64,000 bases of DNA from assembly GCA_964016885.1 (NCBI GenBank), contig OZ024744.1:118357697-118421696 (forward strand), given 5' to 3'. The stretch's first letter is position 1. Each line of letters starts with the position of its first letter. A model generated the notes under the pieces. The model did no database searches. It worked only from the letters and a program-made list of their open reading frames with translations, and was not told where the DNA came from. Of this stretch, positions 48,401 through 60,770 are shown piece by piece. Position numbers and translations under genes: made by a program. This DNA comes from Eledone cirrhosa (taxonomy: Eukaryota > Mollusca > Cephalopoda > Octopoda > Eledonidae).

Positions 48401-51400
48401 GAGAGAGGCTGACAGAAGCTCTACTGTCTGGAATGGGAGAGATATATACAGTGATATAGATAAGGGGATGGGGTACTGAGAGAGGTTGACAGAAGTTCTA
48501 CTGTCTGGAATGGGAGAGATATATACAGTGATATAGATAAGGAGATGAGGTACTGAGAGAGGCTGACAGAAGCCCTACTGTCTGGAATGGGAGAGATATA
48601 TACAGTGATATAGATAAGGAGATGAGGTACTGAGAGAGGCTGACAGAAGCCCTACTGTCTGGAATGGGAGAGATATATACAGTGATATAGATAAGGAGAT
48701 GAGGTACTGAGAGAGGCTGACAGAAGCCCTACTGTCTGGAATGGGAGAGATATATACAGTGATATAGATAAGGAGATGAGGTACTGAGAGAGGCTGACAG
48801 AAGCTCTACTGTCTGGAATGGGAGAGATATATACAGTGATATAGATAAGGAGATGAGGTACTGAGAGAGGCTGACAGAAGCTCTACTGTCTGGAATGGGA
48901 GAGATATATACAGTGATATAGATAAGGAGATGAGGTACTGAGAGAGGCTGACAGAAGCTCTCCTGTCTGGAATGGGAGAGATATATACAGTGATATAGAT
49001 AAGGAGATGAGGTACTGAGAGAAGCTGACAGAAGCTCTACTGTCTGGAATGGGAGAGATATATACAGTGATATAGATAAGGAGATGAGGTACTGAGAGAG
49101 GCTGACAGAAGCTCTACTGTCTGGAATGGGAGAGATATATACAGTGATATAGATAAGGAGATGAGGTACTGAGAGAGGCTGACAGAAGCCCTACTGTCTG
49201 GAATGGGAGAGATATATACAGTGATATAGATAAGGAGATGGGGTACTGAGAGAGGTTGACAGTAGCTCTACTGTCTGGAATGGGAGAGATATATACAGTG
49301 ATATAGATAAGGAGATGAGGTACTGAGAGAGGTTGACAGAAGTTCTACTGTCTGGAATGGGAGAGATATATACAGTGATATAGATAAGGAGATGGGGTAG
49401 TGAGAGAGGCTGACAGAAGCCCTACTGTCTGGAATGGGAGAGATATATACAGTGATATAGATAAGGAGATGAGGTACTGAGAGAGGTTGACAGAAGCTCT
49501 ACTGTCTGGAATGGGAGAGATATATACAGTGATATAGATAAGGAGATGAGGTACTGAGAGAGGCTGACAGAAGCTCTACTGTCTGGAATGGGAGAGATAT
49601 ATACAGTGATATAGATAAGGAGATGAGGTACTGAGAGAGGCTGACAGAAGCTCTACTGTCTGGAATGGGAGAGATATATACAGTGATATAGATAAGGAGA
49701 TGAGGTACTGAGAGAGGTTGACAGAAGCTCTTCTGTCTGGAATGGGAGAGATATATACAGTGATATAGATAAGGAGATGGGGTACTGAGAGAGGCTGACA
49801 GAAGCTCTACTGTCTGGAATGGGAGAGATATATAGTGATATAGATAAGGAGATGAGGTACTGAGAGAGGCTGACAGAAGCTCTACTGTCTGGAATGGGAT
49901 AGATATATACAGTGATATAGATAAGGAGATGAGGTACTGAGAGAGGCTGACAGAAGTTCTACTGTCTGGAATGGGAGAGATATATACAGTGATATAGATA
50001 AGGAGATGAGGTACTGAGAGAGGCTGACAGAAGTTCTACTGTCTGGAATGGGAGAGATATATACAGTGATATAGATAAGGAGATGAGGTACTGAGAGAGG
50101 CTGACAGAAGCTCTTCTGTCTGGAATGGGAGAGCTATATACAGTGATATAGATAAGGAGATGAGGTACTGAGAGAGGCTGACAGAAGCTCTACTGTCTGG
50201 AATGGGAGAGATATATACAGTGATATAGATAAGGAGATGAGGTACTGAGAGAGGCTGACAGAAGCTCTACTGTCTGGAATGGGAGAGATATATACAGTGA
50301 TATAGATAAGGAGATGAGGTACTGAGAGAGGCTGACAGAAGCCCTACTGTCTGGAATGGGAGAGATATATACAGTGATATAGATAAGGAGATGAGGTACT
50401 GAGCGAGGTTGACAGAAGCCCTACTGTCTGGAATGGGAGAGATATATACAGTGATATAGATAAGATGAGGTACTGAGAGAGGCTGACAGAAGTGCTACTG
50501 TCTGGAATGGGAGAGATATATACAGTGATATAGATAAGGAGATGAGGTACTGAGAGAGGCTGACAGAAGCTCTACTGTCTGGAATGGGAGAGATATATAC
50601 AGTGATAGAGATAAGGAGATGAGGTACTGAGAGAGGCTGACAGAAGTTCTACTGTCTGGAATGGGAGAGATATATACAGTGATATAGATAAGTAGATGAG
50701 GTACTGAGAGAGGCTGACAGAAGTGCTACTGTCTGGAATGGGAGAGATATATACAGTGATATAGATAAGGAGATGAGGTACTGAGAGAGGTTGACAGAAG
50801 CTCTACTGTCTGGAATGGGAGAGATATATACAGTGATATAGATAAGGAGATGAGGTACTTAGAGAAGCTGACAGAAGCTCTACTGTCTGGAATTGGAGAG
50901 AAATATAAAGTGATGTAGATAAGGAGATGAGGTACTGAGAGAGGCTGACAGAAGCTCTACTGTCTGGAATGGGAGAGAGATATACAGTGATATAGATAAG
51001 ATGAGGTACTGAGAGAAGTTGACAGAAGCTCTACTGTCTGGAATGGGAGAGATATATACAGTGATATAGATAAGGAGATGAGGTACTGAGAGAGGCTGAC
51101 AGAAGCTCTACTGTCTGGAATGGGAGAGATATATACAGTGATATAGATAAGGAGATGAGGTACTGAGAGAGGCTGACAGAAGCTCTACTGTCTGGAATGG
51201 GAGAGAGATATACAGTGATATAGATAAGATGAGGTACTGAGAGAAGTTGACAGAAGTTCTACTGTCTGGAATGGAAGAGATATATACAGTGATATAGATA
51301 AAGAGATGAGCTACTGAGAGAAGCTGACAGAAGCTCTACTGTCTGGAATGGGAGAGATATATACAGTGATATAGATAAGGAGATGAGGTACTGAGAGAGG

Positions 51401-51415
51401 CTGACAGAAGCTCTA
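39433..51415 (+). repeat. 11,983-bp tandem segmental duplication, copy 2
   Basis: Begins directly where copy 1 ends. The match with copy 1 continues to 39,450/51,433 and breaks at 39,451 (a) versus 51,434 (c), so the junction is ambiguous by 18 bp, as expected for exchange within identical monomers. I found no base difference at the sites compared. Full identity needs an alignment. Confidence 0.93.
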
Positions 51416-54400
51416 CTGTCTGGAATGGGAGAGCTATATACAGTGATATAGATAAAGAGATGAGGTACTGAGAGAGGTTGACAGCAGCTCTACTGTCTGG
51501 AATGGGAGAGCTATATACAGTGATATAGATAAGGAGATGAGGTACTGAGAGAGGCTGACAGAAGTGCAACTGTCTGGAATGGGAGAGATATATACAGTGA
51601 TATAGATAAGGAGATGAGGTACTGAGAGAGGCTGACAGAAGTGCAACTGTCTGGAATGGGAGAGATATATACAGTGATATAGATAAGGAGATGAGGTACT
51701 GAGAGAGGCTGACATAAGTGCAACTGTCTGGAATGGGAGAGATATATACAGTGATATAAATAAGGAGATGAGGTACTGAGAGAGGCTGACAGAAGCTCTA
51801 CTGTCTGGAATGGGAGAGATATATACAGTGATATAGATAAGGAGATGAGGTACTGAGAGAGGCTGACAGAAGCTCTACTGTCTGGAATGGGAGAGCTATA
51901 TACAGTGATATAGATAAGGAGATGAGGTACTGAGAGAAGCTGACAGAAGCTCTACTGTCTGGAATGGGAGAGATATATACAGTGATATAGATAAGGAGAT
52001 GAGGTACTGAGAGAGGCTGACAGAAGCTCTACTGTCTGGAATGGGAGAGATATTTACAGTGATATAGATAAGGAGATGAGGTACTGAGAGAGGCTGACAG
52101 AAGCTCTACTGTCTGGAATGTGAGAGATATATACAGTGATATAGATAAGGAGATGAGGTACTGAGAGAGGCTGACAGAAGCTCTACTGTCTGGAATGTGA
52201 GAGATATATACAGTGATATAGATAAGGAGATGAGGTACTGAGAGAGGCTGACAGAAGCTCTACTGTCTGGAATGGGAGAGATATATACAGTGATATAGAT
52301 AAAGAGATGAGGTACTGAGAGAGGCTGACAGAAGCTCTACTGTCTGGAATGTGAGAGATATATACAGTGATATAGATAAGGAGATGAGGTACTGAGAGAG
52401 GCTGACAGAAGCTCTACTGTCTGGAATGGGAGAGATATATACAGTGATATAGATAAAGAGATGAGGTACTGAGAGAGGCTGACAGAAGCTCTACTGTCTG
52501 GAATGGGAGAGATATATGCAGTGATATAGATAAGGAGATGAGGTACTGAGAGAGGCTGACAGAAGCTCTACTGTCTGGAATGGGAGAGATATATACAGTG
52601 ATATAGATAAGGAGATGAGGTACTGAGAGAGGCTGACAGAAGCTCTACTGTCTGGAATGGGAGAGATATATACAGTGATATAGATAAGGAGATGAAGTAC
52701 TGAGAGAGGTTGACAGAAGCTGTACTGTCTGGAATGGGAGAGATATATACAGTGATATAGATAAGGAGATGAGGTACTGAGAGAGGCTGACAGAAGCTCT
52801 ACTGTCTGGAATGGGAGAGATATATACAGTGATATAGATAAAGAGATGAGGTACTGAGAGAGGCTGACAGAAGCTCTACTGTCTGGAATGGGAGAGATAT
52901 ATACAGTGATATAGATAAGGAGATGAGGTACTGAGAGAGGCTGACAGAAGCTCTACTGTCTGGAATGGGAGAGATATATAGTGATATAGATAAGGAGATG
53001 AGGTACTGAGAGAGGCTGACAGAAGCTCTACTGTCTGGAATGGGATAGATATATACAGTGATATAGATAAGGAGATGAGGTACTGAGAGAGGCTGACAGA
53101 AGTTCTACTGTCTGGAATGGGAGAGATATATACAGTGATATAGATAAGGAGATGAGGTACTGAGAGAGGCTGACAGAAGTTCTACTGTCTGGAATGGGAG
53201 AGATATATACAGTGATATAGATAAGGAGATGAGGTACTGAGAGAGGCTGACAGAAGCTCTTCTGTCTGGAATGGGAGAGCTATATACAGTGATATAGATA
53301 AGGAGATGAGGTACTGAGAGAGGCTGACAGAAGCTCTACTGTCTGGAATGGGAGAGATATATACAGTGATATAGATAAGGAGATGAGGTACTGAGAGAGG
53401 CTGACAGAAGCTCTACTGTCTGGAATGGGAGAGATATATACAGTGATATAGATAAGGAGATAGGGTAGTGAGATAGGCTGACAGAAGCCCTACTGTCTGG
53501 AATGGGAGAGATATATACAGTGATATAGATAAGGAGATGAGGTACTGAGCGAGGTTGACAGAAGCCCTACTGTCTGGAATGGGAGAGATATATACAGTGA
53601 TATAGATAAGATGAGGTACTGAGAGAGGCTGACAGAAGCTCTACCGTCTGGAATGGGAGAGATATATACAGTGATATAGATAAGGAGATGAGGGACTGAG
53701 AGAGGCTGACAGAAGCTCTACTGTCTGGAATGGGAGAGATATATACAGTGATATAGATAAGTAGATGAGGTACTGAGAGAGGCTGACAGAAGTGCTACTG
53801 TCTGGAATGGGAGAGATATATACAGTGATATAGATAAGGAGATGAGGTACTGAGAGAGGCTGACAGAAGCCCTACTGTCTGGAATGGGAGAGATATATAC
53901 AGTGATAGAGATAAGGAGATGAGGTACTGAGAGAGGCTGACAGAAGTTCTACTGTCTGGAATGGGAGAGATATATACAGTGATATAGATAAGTAGATGAG
54001 GTACTGAGAGAGGCTGACAGAAGTGCTACTGTCTGGAATGGGAGAGATATATACAGTGATATAGATAAGGAGATGAGGTACTGAGAGAGGTTGACAGAAG
54101 CTCTACTGTCTGGAATGGGAGAGATATATACAGTGATATAGATAAGGAGATGAGGTACTTAGAGAAGCTGACAGAAGCTCTACTGTCTGGAATTGGAGAG
54201 AAATATAAAGTGATGTAGATAAGGAGATGAGGTACTGAGAGAGGCTGACAGAAGCTCTACTGTCTGGAATGGGAGAGAGATATACAGTGATATAGATAAG
54301 ATGAGGTACTGAGAGAAGTTGACAGAAGCTCTACTGTCTGGAATGGGAGAGATATATACAGTGATATAGATAAGGAGATGAGGTACTGAGAGAGGCTGAC

Positions 54401-56280
54401 AGAAGCTCTACTGTCTGGAATGGGAGAGATATATACAGTGATATAGATAAGGAGATGAGGTACTGAGAGAGGCTGACAGAAGCTCTACTGTCTGGAATGG
54501 GAGAGAGATATACAGTGATATAGATAAGATGAGGTACTGAGAGAAGTTGACAGAAGTTCTACTGTCTGGAATGGAAGAGATATATACAGTGATATAGATA
54601 AAGAGATGAGCTACTGAGAGAGGCTGACAGAAGCTCTACTGTCTGGAATGGGAGAGATATATACAGTGATATAGATAAGGAGATGAGGTACTGAGAGAGG
54701 CTGACAGAAGCTCTACTGTCTGGAATGGGAGAGCTATATACAGTGATATAGATAAAGAGATGAGGTACTGAGAGAGGTTGACAGCAGCTCTACTGTCTGG
54801 AATGGGAGAGCTATATACAGTGATATAGATAAGGAGATGAGGTACTGAGAGAGGCTGACAGAAGTGCAACTGTCTGGAATGGGAGAGATATATACAGTGA
54901 TATAGATAAGGAGATGAGGTACTGAGAGAGGCTGACAGAAGTGCAACTGTCTGGAATGGGAGAGATATATACAGTGATATAGATAAGGAGATGAGGTACT
55001 GAGAGAGGCTGACATAAGTGCAACTGTCTGGAATGGGAGAGATATATACAGTGATATAAATAAGGAGATGAGGTACTGAGAGAGGCTGACAGAAGCTCTA
55101 CTGTCTGGAATGGGAGAGATATATACAGTGATATAGATAAGGAGATGAGGTACTGAGAGAGGCTGACAGAAGCTCTACTGTCTGGAATGGGAGAGCTATA
55201 TACAGTGATATAGATAAGGAGATGAGCTACTGAGAGAAGCTGACAGAAGCTCTACTGTCTGGAATGGGAGAGATATATACAGTGATATAGATAAGGAGAT
55301 GAGGTACTGAGAGAGGCTGACAGAAGCTCTACTGTCTGGATTGGGAGAGATATTTACAGTGATATAGATAAGGAGATGAGGTACTGAGAGAGGCTGACAG
55401 AAGCTCTACTGTCTGGAATGTGAGAGATATATACAGTGATATAGATAAGGAGATGAGGTACTGAGAGAGGCTGACAGAAGCTCTACTGTCTGGAATGTGA
55501 GAGATATATACAGTGATATAGATAAGGAGATGAGGTACTGAGAGAGGCTGACAGAAGCTCTACTGTCTGGAATGGGAGAGATATATACAGTGATATAGAT
55601 AAAGAGATGAGGTACTGAGAGAGGCTGACAGAAGCTCTACTGTCTGGAATGTGAGAGATATATACAGTGATATAGATAAGGAGATGAGGTACTGAGAGAG
55701 GCTGACAGAAGCTCTACTGTCTGGAATGGGAGAGATATATACAGTGATATAGATAAAGAGATGAGGTACTGAGAGAGGCTGACAGAAGCTCTACTGTCTG
55801 GAATGGGAGAGATATATACAGTGATATAGATAAGGAGATGAGGTACTGAGAGAGGCTGACAGAAGCTCTACTGTCTGGAATGGGAGAGATATATACAGTG
55901 ATATAGATAAGGAGATGAGGTACTGAGAGAGGCTGACAGAAGCTCTACTGTCTGGAATGGGAGAGATATATACAGTGATATAGATAAGGAGATGAAGTAC
56001 TGAGAGAGGTTGACAGAAGCTGTACTGTCTGGAATGGGAGAGATATATACAGTGATATAGATAAGGAGATGAGGTACTGAGAGAGGCTGACAGAAGCTCT
56101 ACTGTCTGGAATGGGAGAGATATATACAGTGATATAGATAAAGAGATGAGGTACTGAGAGAGGCTGACAGAAGCTCTACTGTCTGGAATGGGAGAGATAT
56201 ATACAGTGATATAGATAAGGAGATGAGGTACTGAGAGAGGCTGACAGAAGCTCTACTGTCTGGAATGGGAGAGATATATA
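49830..56280 (+). repeat. ~3.3-kb tandem duplication with two extra monomers
   Basis: The interval ending at 52,980 is repeated at +3,300 bp, ending at 56,280 (mismatch g/c at 52,981/56,281). The left part, from the shortened 'gatatatagtgat' monomers near 49,832 and 52,982, is offset by about 3,150 bp, because the second copy has two extra monomers near 53.5-53.8 kb. Differences seen include 50,571/53,871, 51,322/54,622, one g/c change near 51,927/55,227 and one a/t change near 52,041/55,341. It is therefore less similar than the 12-kb pair. Confidence 0.88.
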
Positions 56281-59200
56281 CAGTGATATAAATAAGGAGA
56301 TGAGGTACTGAGAGAGGCTGACAGAAGTTCTACTGTCAGGAATGGGAGAGATATATACAGTGATATAGATAAGGAGATGAGGTACTGAGAGAGGCTGACA
56401 GAAGCTCTTCTGTCTGGAATGGGAGAGCTATATACAGTGATATAGATAAGGAGATGAGGTACTGAGAGAGGCTGACAGAAGCCCTACTGTCTGGAATGGG
56501 AGAGATATATACAGTGATATAGATAAGGAGATGAGGTACTGAGAGAGGCTGACAGAAGCTCTACTGTCTGGAATGGGAGAGATATATACAGTGATATAGA
56601 TAAGGAGATGAGGTTCTGAGAGAGGCTGACAGAAGCTCTACTGTCTGGAATGGGAGAGATATATACAGTGATATAGATAAGGAGATGAGGTACTGAGAGA
56701 GGCTGACAGAAGCTCTACTGTCTGGAATGGGAGAGATATATACAGTGATATAGATAAGGAGATGAGGTACTGATAGAGGCTGACAGAAGCTCTACTGTCT
56801 GGAATGGGAGAGATATATACAGTGATAAAGATAAGGAGATGAGGTACTGAGAGAGGCTGACAGAAGCTCTACTGTCTGGAATGGGAGAGATATATACAGT
56901 GATATAGATAAGGAGATGAGGTACTGAGAGAGGCTGACAGAAGCTCTACTGTCTGGAATGGGAGAGATATATACAGTGATATAGATAAGGAGATGGGGTA
57001 CTGAGAGAGGCTGACAGAAGCCCTACTGTCTGGAATGGGAGAGATATACACAGTGATATAGATAAGGAGATGAGGTACTGAGCGAGGTTGACAGAAGCCC
57101 TACTGTCTGGAATGGGAGAGATATATACAGTGATATAGATAAGATGAGGTACTGAGAGAGGCTGACAGAAGCTCTACCGTCTGGAATGGGAGAGATATAT
57201 ACAGTGATATAGATAAGGAGATGAGGTACTGAGAGAGTCTGACAGAAGTTCTACTGTCTGGAATGGGAGAGATATATACAGTGATATAGATAAGGAGATG
57301 AGGTACTGAGAGAGGCTGACAGAAGTTCTACTGTCTGGAATGGGAGAGATATATACAGTGATATAGATAAGGAGATGAGGTACTGAGAGAGGCTGACAGA
57401 AGCTCTACTGTCTGGAATGGGAGAGATATATACAGTGATATAGATAAGGAGATGAGGTACTGAGAGAGGCTGACAGAAGTGCTACTGTCTGGAATGGGAG
57501 AGATATATACAGTGATATAGATAAGGAGATGAGGTACTGAGAGAAGCTGACAGAAGCTCTACTGTCTGGAATTGGAGAGATATATACAGTGATATAGATA
57601 AGGAGATGAGGTACTGAGAGAGGCTGACAGAAGCTCTACTGTCTGGAATGGGAGAGAGATATACAGTGATATAGATAAGGAGATGAGGTACTGAGAGAAG
57701 TTGACAAAAGCTCTACTGTCTGGAATGGGAGAGATATATACAGTGATATAGATAAAGAGATGAGCTACTGAGAGAGGCTGACAGAAGTTCTACTGTCTGG
57801 AATGGGAGAGATATATACAGTGATATAGATAAGGAGATGGTGTACTGAGAGAGGTTGACAGAAGCTCTACTGTCTGGAATGGGAGAGATATATACAGTGA
57901 TATAGATAAGGAGATGAGGGACTGAGAGAGGCTGACAGAAGCTCTACTGTCTGGAATGGGAGAGATATATACAGTGATATAGATAAGGAGATGGGGTATT
58001 GAGAGAGGCTGACAGAAGCTCTACTGTCTGGAATGGGAGAGATATATACAGTGATATAGATAAGATGAGGTACTGAGAGAAGCTGACAGAAGCTCTACTG
58101 TCTGGAATGGGAGAGATATATACAGTGATATAGATAAGGAGATGAGGTACTGAGAGAGGCTGACAGAAGTTCTACTGTCTGGAATGGGAGAGATATATAC
58201 AGTGATATAGATAAGGAGATGAGGTACTGAGAGAGGCTGACAAGTTCTACTGTCTGGAATGGGAGAGATATATACAGTGATATAGATAAGGAGATGAGGT
58301 ACTGAGAGAGGCTGACAGAAGCTCTACTGTCTGGAATGGGAGAGATATATACAGTGATATAGATAAGGAGATGAGGTACTGAGAGAGGCTGACAGAAGCT
58401 CTACTGTCTGGAATGGGAGAGATATATACAGTGATATAGATAAAGAGATGAGGTACTGAGAGAGGCTGACAGAAGCTCTACTGTCTGGAATGGGAGAGAT
58501 ATATACAGTGATACAGATAAGGAGATGAGGTACTGAGAGAGGCTGACAGAAGCTCTACTGTCTGGAATGGGAGAGATATATACAGTGATATAGATAAGGA
58601 GATGAGGTACTGAGAGAGGCTGACAGAAGCTCTACTGTCTGGAATGGGAGAGATATATACAGTGATATAGATAAGGAGATGAGGTACTGAGAGAGGTTGA
58701 CAGAAGTTCTACTGTCTGGAATGGGAGAGATATATACAGTGATATAGATAAGGAGATGAGGTACTGAGAGAGGCTGAAAGAAGCTCTACTGTCTGGAATG
58801 GGAGAAATATATACAGTGATATAGATAAGGAGATGAGGTACTGAGAGAGGCTGACAGAAGCTCTTCTGTCTGGAATGGGAGAGATATATACAGTGATATA
58901 GATAAGGAGATGAGGTACTGAGCGAGGTTGACAGAAGCCCTACTGTCTGGAATGGGAGAGATATATACAGTGATAGATAAGGAGATGAGGTACTGAGAGA
59001 GGCTGACAGAAGTTCTACTGTCTGGAATGGGAGAGATATATACAGTGATAGAGATAAGGAGATGAGGTACTGAGAGAGGCTGACAGAAGTTCTACTGTCT
59101 GGAATGGGAGAGATATATACAGTGATATAGATAAGGAGATGAGGGACTGAGAGAGGCTGACAGAAGCTCTACTGTCTGGAATGGGAGAGATATATACAGT

Positions 59201-60399
59201 GATATAGATAAGTAGATGAGGTACTGAGAGAGGCTGACAGAAGTGCTACTGACTGGAATGGGAGAGATATATACAGTGATATAGATAAGGAGATGAGGTA
59301 CTGAGAGAAGCTGACAGAAGCTCTACTGTCTGGAATTGGAGAGATATATACAGTGATATAGATAAGGAGATGAGGTACTGAGAGAGGCTGACAGAAGCTC
59401 TACTGTCTGGAATGGGAGAGATATATACAGTGATATAGATAAGGAGATGAGGTACTGAGAGAGGCTGACAGAAGCTCTACTGTCTGGAATGGGAGAGAGA
59501 TATACAGTGATAGAGATAAGGAGATGAGGTACTGAGAGAAGCTGACAGAAGCTCTACTGTCTGGAATGGGAGAGATATATACAGTGATATAGATAAGGAG
59601 ATGGGGTACTGAGAGAGGCTGACAGAAGCTCTACTGTCTGGAATGGGAGAGATATATACAGTGATATAGATAAGGAGATGAGGTACTGAGAGAGGCTGAC
59701 AGAAGCTCTACTGTCTGGAATGGGAGAGATATATACAGTGATATAGATAAGTAGATGAGGTACTGAGAAAGGCTGACAGAAGCTCTTCTGTCTGGAATGG
59801 GAGAGATATATACAGTGATATAGATAAGGAGATGGGGTACTGAGAGAGGCTGACAGAAGCTCTACTGTCTGGAATGGGAGAGATATATACAGTGATATAG
59901 ATAAGGAGATGGGGTACTGAGAGAGGCTGACAGAAGCTCTACTGTCTGGAATGGGAGAGATATATACAGTGATATAGATAAGATGAGGTACTGAGAGAAG
60001 CTGACAGAAGCTCTACTGTCTGGAATGGGAGAGATATATACAGTGATATAGATAAGGAGATGAGGTACTGAGAGAGGTTGACAGAAGCCCTACTGTCTGG
60101 AATGGGAGAGATATATACAGTGATATAGATAAGGAGATGAGGTACTGAGAGAGGCTGACAGAAGCACTACTGTCTGGAATGGGAGAGATATATACAGTGA
60201 TATAGATAAGGAGATGAGGTACTGAGAGAGGCTGACAGAAGCTCTACTGTCTGGAATGGGAGAGATATATACAGTGATATAGATAAGGAGATGAGGTACT
60301 GAGAGAGGTTGACAGAAGCTCTACTGTCTGGAATGGGAGAGATATATACAGTGATATAGATAAGGAGATGAGGTACTGAGAGAGGCTGACAGAAGTTCA

Positions 60400-60667
60400 A
60401 CTCCTTAATGGGAGAGATTTATACAGTGATTGATATACATGAGGAAGATACTAGGACTAACACCAAACTTTGCCATTGAGAGCTGGACCAATCTTCAAAC
60501 AGGACACCACAGTATAGTGCCAAAAGTCCCCAGCTCTTTAATAAGCTAGGGGATCTACATGATGTGCATGTAGATATTTCCAAGAAACATCTCAACATTC
60601 TAGAACGCATGGCATGAGACGAAGTATAAACAGCGACAGTCTCTCTTACATAAAGTGCCAACTGTAG
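60400..60667 (+). pseudogene. Right half of the split retrotransposon: C-terminus
   Basis: Out of the last degenerate monomer, the + frame from 60,412 reads 'ERFIQ', a stop, then 'LIYMRKILGLTPNFAIESW' to about 60,486. Intact Jockey-like proteins of molluscs and crustaceans have 'RRRERY.IIY.WKIL.GL.PNF' at this place, just after 'YWERL'. In another frame, 60,534-60,614 reads 'LFNKLGDLHDVHVDISKKHL', matching the 'LFN.LP..LRDL.GV.VD.FK..L' block. From 60,614, 'MRRSINSDSLSYIKCQL' ends at a TAG (60,665-60,667), matching the 'RRA.SNSL' C-terminus. Two frameshifts separate these. Order, strand and spacing fit the C-terminal ~90 residues that are missing from the left half at 10,969. Confidence 0.8.
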
Positions 60668-60770
60668 AAAAATGGCAGTGCTCCAGCAAGCCCTTAGTCA
60701 GTTGGCTGGAACACGCAAACGAGATACATCAATCCTTCCCTCTCTCCCTCCATGCGTCTGACTCTCGAGA
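60668..60770. other. Possible 3' UTR of the split retrotransposon
   Basis: About 100 bp without coding signal between the retrotransposon stop and the GATA-type microsatellite. No poly(A) or clear 3' end could be placed. Confidence 0.3.

Larger units (their letters stand above)
10970..60437 (+). repeat. 77-bp satellite array, ~640 monomers, 49.5 kb
   Basis: A single head-to-tail array with no interruption. The consensus monomer equals positions 11,047-11,123; it begins ggagatgaggtactgagag and ends cagtgatatagataa. I counted A27 G25 T17 C8 on the + strand: 43% GC, strong G-over-C skew, 68% purine, no CpG. Most units are 77 bp. Variants include 74 bp (missing gga, 'gataagatgagg'), 75 bp ('gtaaaactg' with 'gggagatatatac', or 'atatatagtg') and rare 76 bp. 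Recurrent substitutions (gttctactg, gccctactg, gctcttctg, gctcaactg, agtagctc) mark higher-order blocks. The first monomer (10,970-11,046) has 'gatact' and 'gaatgtgag'; the last (60,364-60,437) is strongly diverged. Translated, the unit is the 'YWERL' C-terminal segment of the flanking retrotransposon. No translation of the array itself is supported. Confidence 0.98.

Noticed and set aside
22224..60400. Some two dozen - strand open frames of 60-93 codons ('SFCQPLSVPHLLIYITVYISP' type) spread over the satellite
   Set aside because: They are translations of the 77-bp repeat. As 77 is not divisible by three, a frame cycles over 231 bp until a TAG in the 'ctactg' segment closes it. Frames become long only where 'gctcaactg', 'gctcttctg' or 'gtgcaactg' variants remove that TAG. 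Those I checked begin at TTG, not ATG. Identical copies recur because of block duplication.
10970..60437. CRISPR array or phage-like repeat structure
   Set aside because: Units are contiguous without unique spacers, and the context is animal transposon DNA.
10970..60437. Array encoding a repetitive structural protein
   Set aside because: Every + frame has TGA or TAG in nearly every monomer and the period shifts frame. No splice or start context is visible.
10970..60437. Calling the array centromeric satellite
   Set aside because: Size and higher-order structure would fit, but one window cannot show chromosomal position or abundance elsewhere.
60438..60667. Independent small gene between array and LINE cluster
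   Set aside because: The + strand pieces match consecutive blocks of a Jockey-like C-terminus in order, with stops and frameshifts, which explains the region better.
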